DNA from: Candidatus Cardinium hertigii
GTDB taxonomy: Bacteria; Bacteroidota; Bacteroidia; Cytophagales_A; Amoebophilaceae
NCBI RefSeq assembly: GCF_003788695.1
Contig: NZ_RARA01000027.1
Coordinates: forward strand, 160,283-168,173
Direction: 5' to 3'
Length of the DNA: 7,891 nucleotides
The notes below the pieces were generated by a model. It searched no databases and had not been told where the DNA came from. It saw nothing but the letters and a program-made list of their open reading frames with translations. This document shows, piece by piece, positions 5,722-7,891 of this stretch; within the stretch, counting starts at the first letter, position 1, and each line of letters starts with the position of its first letter. The position numbers and the translations under genes are program-made.

Positions 5722-7122
5722 ATGAATAATTATACATATACCCATTTAACGAAATGGTTACTAGTAGCCATTTTACTGGCCTCTTGTCAGTCCAACAAAC
5801 AGCAGGTCGGGCCTAGTACAAGTAGCTCTGAAGCCGCTTTGTCTAAAAAGCCCAAGCTTAATTTGGATTCGGATGCATCAACAAGTAAAATGCAGGAACA
5901 AGAGGAAGGTTTTGACTTAAATACAGAGAAAGGTTTTGACTTAAATAAATTTGCAGCATTCCCAGAGCCTACACAACAACAAATAATCAGAAAACTGCCT
6001 GCAAAAGTTTTATTAGAAAAACTACTGCCTAGATTTGCTGCTGTTATCCAAAAAGCCTATTACAAGAAACAGCCTTACCTAATCCAGGAAACGATTTCAA
6101 AAGAAGATATGGATTTGATAAAAAAGGTTGGTATAACGCATATTCGTTATATAGGGCTTGAAGATAAAGAAAAGATATATGACCTATTGCATACCCTAGC
6201 TAAGCATCTACTTCCTTTATTGGAACAAATTGAATTAGTTAATAAAGATGGGGGGTATATTACGAAAATAGATCTGGCTGGTAAAAGAGAGTACTATGGT
6301 GAAATGTCCTTGTTGTCTAAGGTTGCTCATTTACAGGGATTAAATCTATCTGGTTGCGGGATTGGACGGTATGGCGTAAACAAATTAATAAAAAGTAATT
6401 TTAATGACTTGCGTCAACTTAATATCGAAGATAATGGTATTAGAGATGCGAACGTAATAGCCGAGTTGTTAAAAAAGTATCAAGGCCTTGAAATGCTTAA
6501 TCTAGCTGATAATGGATTTCGCTTTTCAGCTTCAGAAGAAGCAAAAGCAGCATTGGCTCAACTGTATAAGCTTAAAAGGCTCAAAATAAATAGTCAAGTA
6601 CATGATTATAGTGCGTATCGTGTATTTTCTGAAGATAGTGATACGCCTATGGCTTATTATTTTGATGAGCATGATCGGAGAATAGAAATTGGAGATCAAG
6701 GTCAAATAGATGATTCTACTATAAAAATATTAGCTCAGCTGCCTAATTTACAGTCGCTATATATAACGTGTAATCCTCCAGGATATCAGGTAAGTAATTC
6801 TGCTTTAGATGATTTAGTTACATTAACCAATCTTAAGAAGCTTAGACTATGTGTTGATGACATGGTTAATTATGACGATAAACTTCCACTTATGAAGTTA
6901 GCGAAACTTAGAAATCTGGAATATTTGTGGTTAGATGACTCATGTAATTATTTGGACTCTAATACAATGCAATCTTTAAGGACTGCACTTCCGAATACAG
7001 AAATCGTTGATACGGAGCATGACCATGATTATGACCCTGATGATTTATCTGAGGAAGATGATTATGAAATTTTTTACCACTACTACCGTCCTAAACGGAT
7101 GCTTACGTATTACGATAAATGA
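5722..7122 (+). CDS. Lipoprotein with F-box-like segment and leucine-rich repeats
   Basis: This 466-residue protein begins with a lipoprotein signal: a basic/polar start, the hydrophobic stretch 'WLLVAILLASC' and the lipobox L-A-S-Cys22. A Ser/Gln/Lys-rich low-complexity linker follows (23-62). Then the motif GFDLN occurs twice eight residues apart (63-67, 71-75). Residues 77-118 ('FAAFPEPTQQQIIRKLPAKVLLEKLLPRFAAVIQKAYYKK') resemble an F-box in their Pro and hydrophobic spacing. Leucine-rich repeats follow, at about 203-226 ('LQGLNLSGCGI'), 229-252 ('LRQLNIEDNGI'), 255-278 ('LEMLNLADNGF'), 283-292, 340-365 ('LPNLQSLYITCN'), 368-380 and 395-425. The tail is acidic (431-449), then Tyr- and Arg-rich. 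LRRs bind proteins, and F-box/LRR proteins are known as presumed host-directed factors in Amoebophilus. The lipobox suggests a membrane anchor, possibly at the cell surface. A signal-anchored F-box protein would have to reach the host cytosol to act as a ubiquitin-ligase adaptor, so that role is uncertain. The gene is alone on its strand. Confidence 0.8.
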   Translation: MNNYTYTHLTKWLLVAILLASCQSNKQQVGPSTSSSEAALSKKPKLNLDSDASTSKMQEQEEGFDLNTEKGFDLNKFAAFPEPTQQQIIRKLPAKVLLEKLLPRFAAVIQKAYYKKQPYLIQETISKEDMDLIKKVGITHIRYIGLEDKEKIYDLLHTLAKHLLPLLEQIELVNKDGGYITKIDLAGKREYYGEMSLLSKVAHLQGLNLSGCGIGRYGVNKLIKSNFNDLRQLNIEDNGIRDANVIAELLKKYQGLEMLNLADNGFRFSASEEAKAALAQLYKLKRLKINSQVHDYSAYRVFSEDSDTPMAYYFDEHDRRIEIGDQGQIDDSTIKILAQLPNLQSLYITCNPPGYQVSNSALDDLVTLTNLKKLRLCVDDMVNYDDKLPLMKLAKLRNLEYLWLDDSCNYLDSNTMQSLRTALPNTEIVDTEHDHDYDPDDLSEEDDYEIFYHYYRPKRMLTYYDK

Positions 7123-7151
7123 TATTGGGGTTTGTGTTATGTCTGTGTCAT

Positions 7152-7486
7152 GTATCCGTTCAGCGGTATGGCCTACACATATCTGCGTTCACACCAATTA
7201 GAAATAGCGCAATAATACTAGATCGTAAAAAATGCGCCTTGAACAAAGCTGTGACTAGAAAATTTCAGGCTGAAAGGTAATAGAAAATCAGCCTGTTTGA
7301 GCTTACTCTTCGTCTTTGAAAAGCTGGCTATGTTCCGCTTCGGGATTCAGCGTACTCGCATAGTGGGTACTATGCTGCGTGCGCTTCACCCTCGCGCGCC
7401 TTGCCAGCTTCCCAAATCCATTGAGTAACCGTAAGAAGGGCGAGTTTTGATTTTCAGCTTGCAGCCTGAACTTTTCAACAGCTTTG
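7152..7486 (+). repeat. Long foldable repeat element, copy 3 (inverted, truncated by an IS)
   Basis: This is in reverse orientation to copies 1 and 2. GTATCCGTT at 7152-7160 opens a ~65-bp end unit (7152-7218). A long stem arm follows (7234-7291), then the GC-rich core (7318-7412), then the second stem arm (7448-7486). The sequence matches the element up to AACAGCTTTG and then breaks off where copies 1 and 2 continue to TTCACCAGCGCTTGA and the T-rich hairpin. The remainder is presumably beyond the insertion sequence. It begins 29 bp after the stop codon of the LRR lipoprotein. Confidence 0.8.
7318..7412 (+). other. GC-rich clover-like structured core of repeat copy 3
   Basis: The outer stem pairs GAAAAGCTGGC (7318-7328) with GCCAGCTTCCC (7403-7413). 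The central hairpin has arms GTACTCGC (7352-7359) and GTGGGTAC (7363-7370) around ATA, extended by CAGC/GCTG (7348-7351, 7374-7377). Compared with copy 1, two arm positions have changed. On this strand both remain pairable as G-U wobbles, whereas on the opposite strand they become A-C mismatches. That favours the plus strand as the folded RNA if the structure matters. Confidence 0.55.
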
Positions 7487-7891
7487 AGGCCGTTGCAATA
7501 GACAATTAAACATATTCATCAATAGTCCACTTTCCCATCATTGAGAAAATGGTTAACTTAAGATGAGTTTTTAGTTTATTTTTTATTAGCATTATTATTA
7601 GTGTATAGTTATGGCAATCCAATCAAGTGGTCAATTAAGTTTAGCAGATATTTCAGCAAGTAAACGTAAATGTAAACATACCTTTTTTGATCAAATCACT
7701 AAAATAATTGATTGGTCAACAATTGAAAAAGAACTTCGCATTTATTATGCTAAAGGCCTACGCTTATCTGGCAAACCTGCCTATAGTCCCCTACTTTTAT
7801 TTAAAATGCTTTTACTTCAGACATGGTATGGACTGAGTGACTATCAAGTAGAAGAAGAAGTAAACGACCGTATAACTTTTAGCCTATTTTG
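7487..7891 (+). mobile_element. IS5-type insertion sequence, left part
   Basis: Repeat copy 3 is broken at about 7486, and the DNA that follows leads into a transposase gene. The sequence at the break, (G)AGGCCGTTGCAATAG, has the look of an IS5-family terminal repeat (GAG.C..TTGCAA), so the left end is placed at 7486 or 7487. The right end and the target duplication lie outside the window. The 124 bp before the transposase start contain no other gene. Confidence 0.6.
7611..7891 (+). CDS. IS5-family transposase, N-terminal part (cut by window edge)
   Basis: The frame opens with ATG at 7611 and is still open at the right edge (93 codons plus two bases). It resembles the N-terminal DUF772-type domain of IS5-group DDE transposases: 'FFDQITKIIDWSTIEKEL' (25-42), 'GRPAYSP'-like 'GKPAYSPLLLFKMLLLQTWYGLSDYQVEEEVNDRITFSLF' (54-93). 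This is the classic 'P.....l.K.lLLq.wY.LSD..vE..l.dr.sF..F' pattern. The catalytic DDE residues would lie beyond the window, so it cannot be judged whether the gene is intact. Confidence 0.88.
   Translation, partial: MAIQSSGQLSLADISASKRKCKHTFFDQITKIIDWSTIEKELRIYYAKGLRLSGKPAYSPLLLFKMLLLQTWYGLSDYQVEEEVNDRITFSLF

Noticed and set aside
7007..7201. Plus-strand ORF overlapping the 3' end of the lipoprotein gene
   Set aside because: Its start lies in the acidic tail of the LRR protein in another frame, and its end runs into the repeat element.

Overview
The window looks like part of the genome of an obligate intracellular bacterium of the Bacteroidetes, most likely the Amoebophilaceae (Cardinium/Amoebophilus-like). 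Four things point there. The DNA is AT-rich. An FtsW has the typical Bacteroidetes reading 'LPHPYSDFIYA'. A non-mitochondrial-type ATP/ADP translocase (Tlc/NTT) closely resembles the rickettsial one. A lipoprotein carries leucine-rich repeats behind an F-box-like stretch. The taxonomic call is inference from protein character; no marker gene is present.

Layout, left to right. Positions 1-270 hold the N-terminal part of a MATE-family efflux pump on the minus strand, cut by the window edge. Positions 349-909 hold the first copy of a large, highly foldable repeat element. ftsW follows on the minus strand (951-2132). A second copy of the element lies at 2152-2634. Next come two minus-strand transport genes 58 bp apart: the ATP/ADP translocase (2749-4275) and, upstream of it, a 266-residue protein that I read as a mitochondrial carrier family (SLC25-like) protein (4334-5134). 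A mainly non-coding stretch (5135-5721) contains one doubtful small ORF. A plus-strand lipoprotein with F-box-like and LRR segments occupies 5722-7122. A third, inverted copy of the repeat (7152-7486) is interrupted by the left end of an IS5-type insertion sequence, whose transposase runs off the right edge (7611-7891).

How the parts fit together. The translocase and the carrier-like protein form a probable transcription unit for exchanging metabolites, probably nucleotides, with the host cell. The LRR lipoprotein is a candidate host-interaction protein. FtsW belongs to septal peptidoglycan synthesis and the MATE protein to export.

The most unusual features are the eukaryote-type carrier beside the translocase and the three-copy repeat. 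The repeat has 9-bp perfect ends inside longer imperfect terminal inverted repeats. Its long stem arms differ between copies yet stay complementary. Two copies carry a GC-rich clover-like core, and all three copies point the same end at the 3' end of the neighbouring gene.
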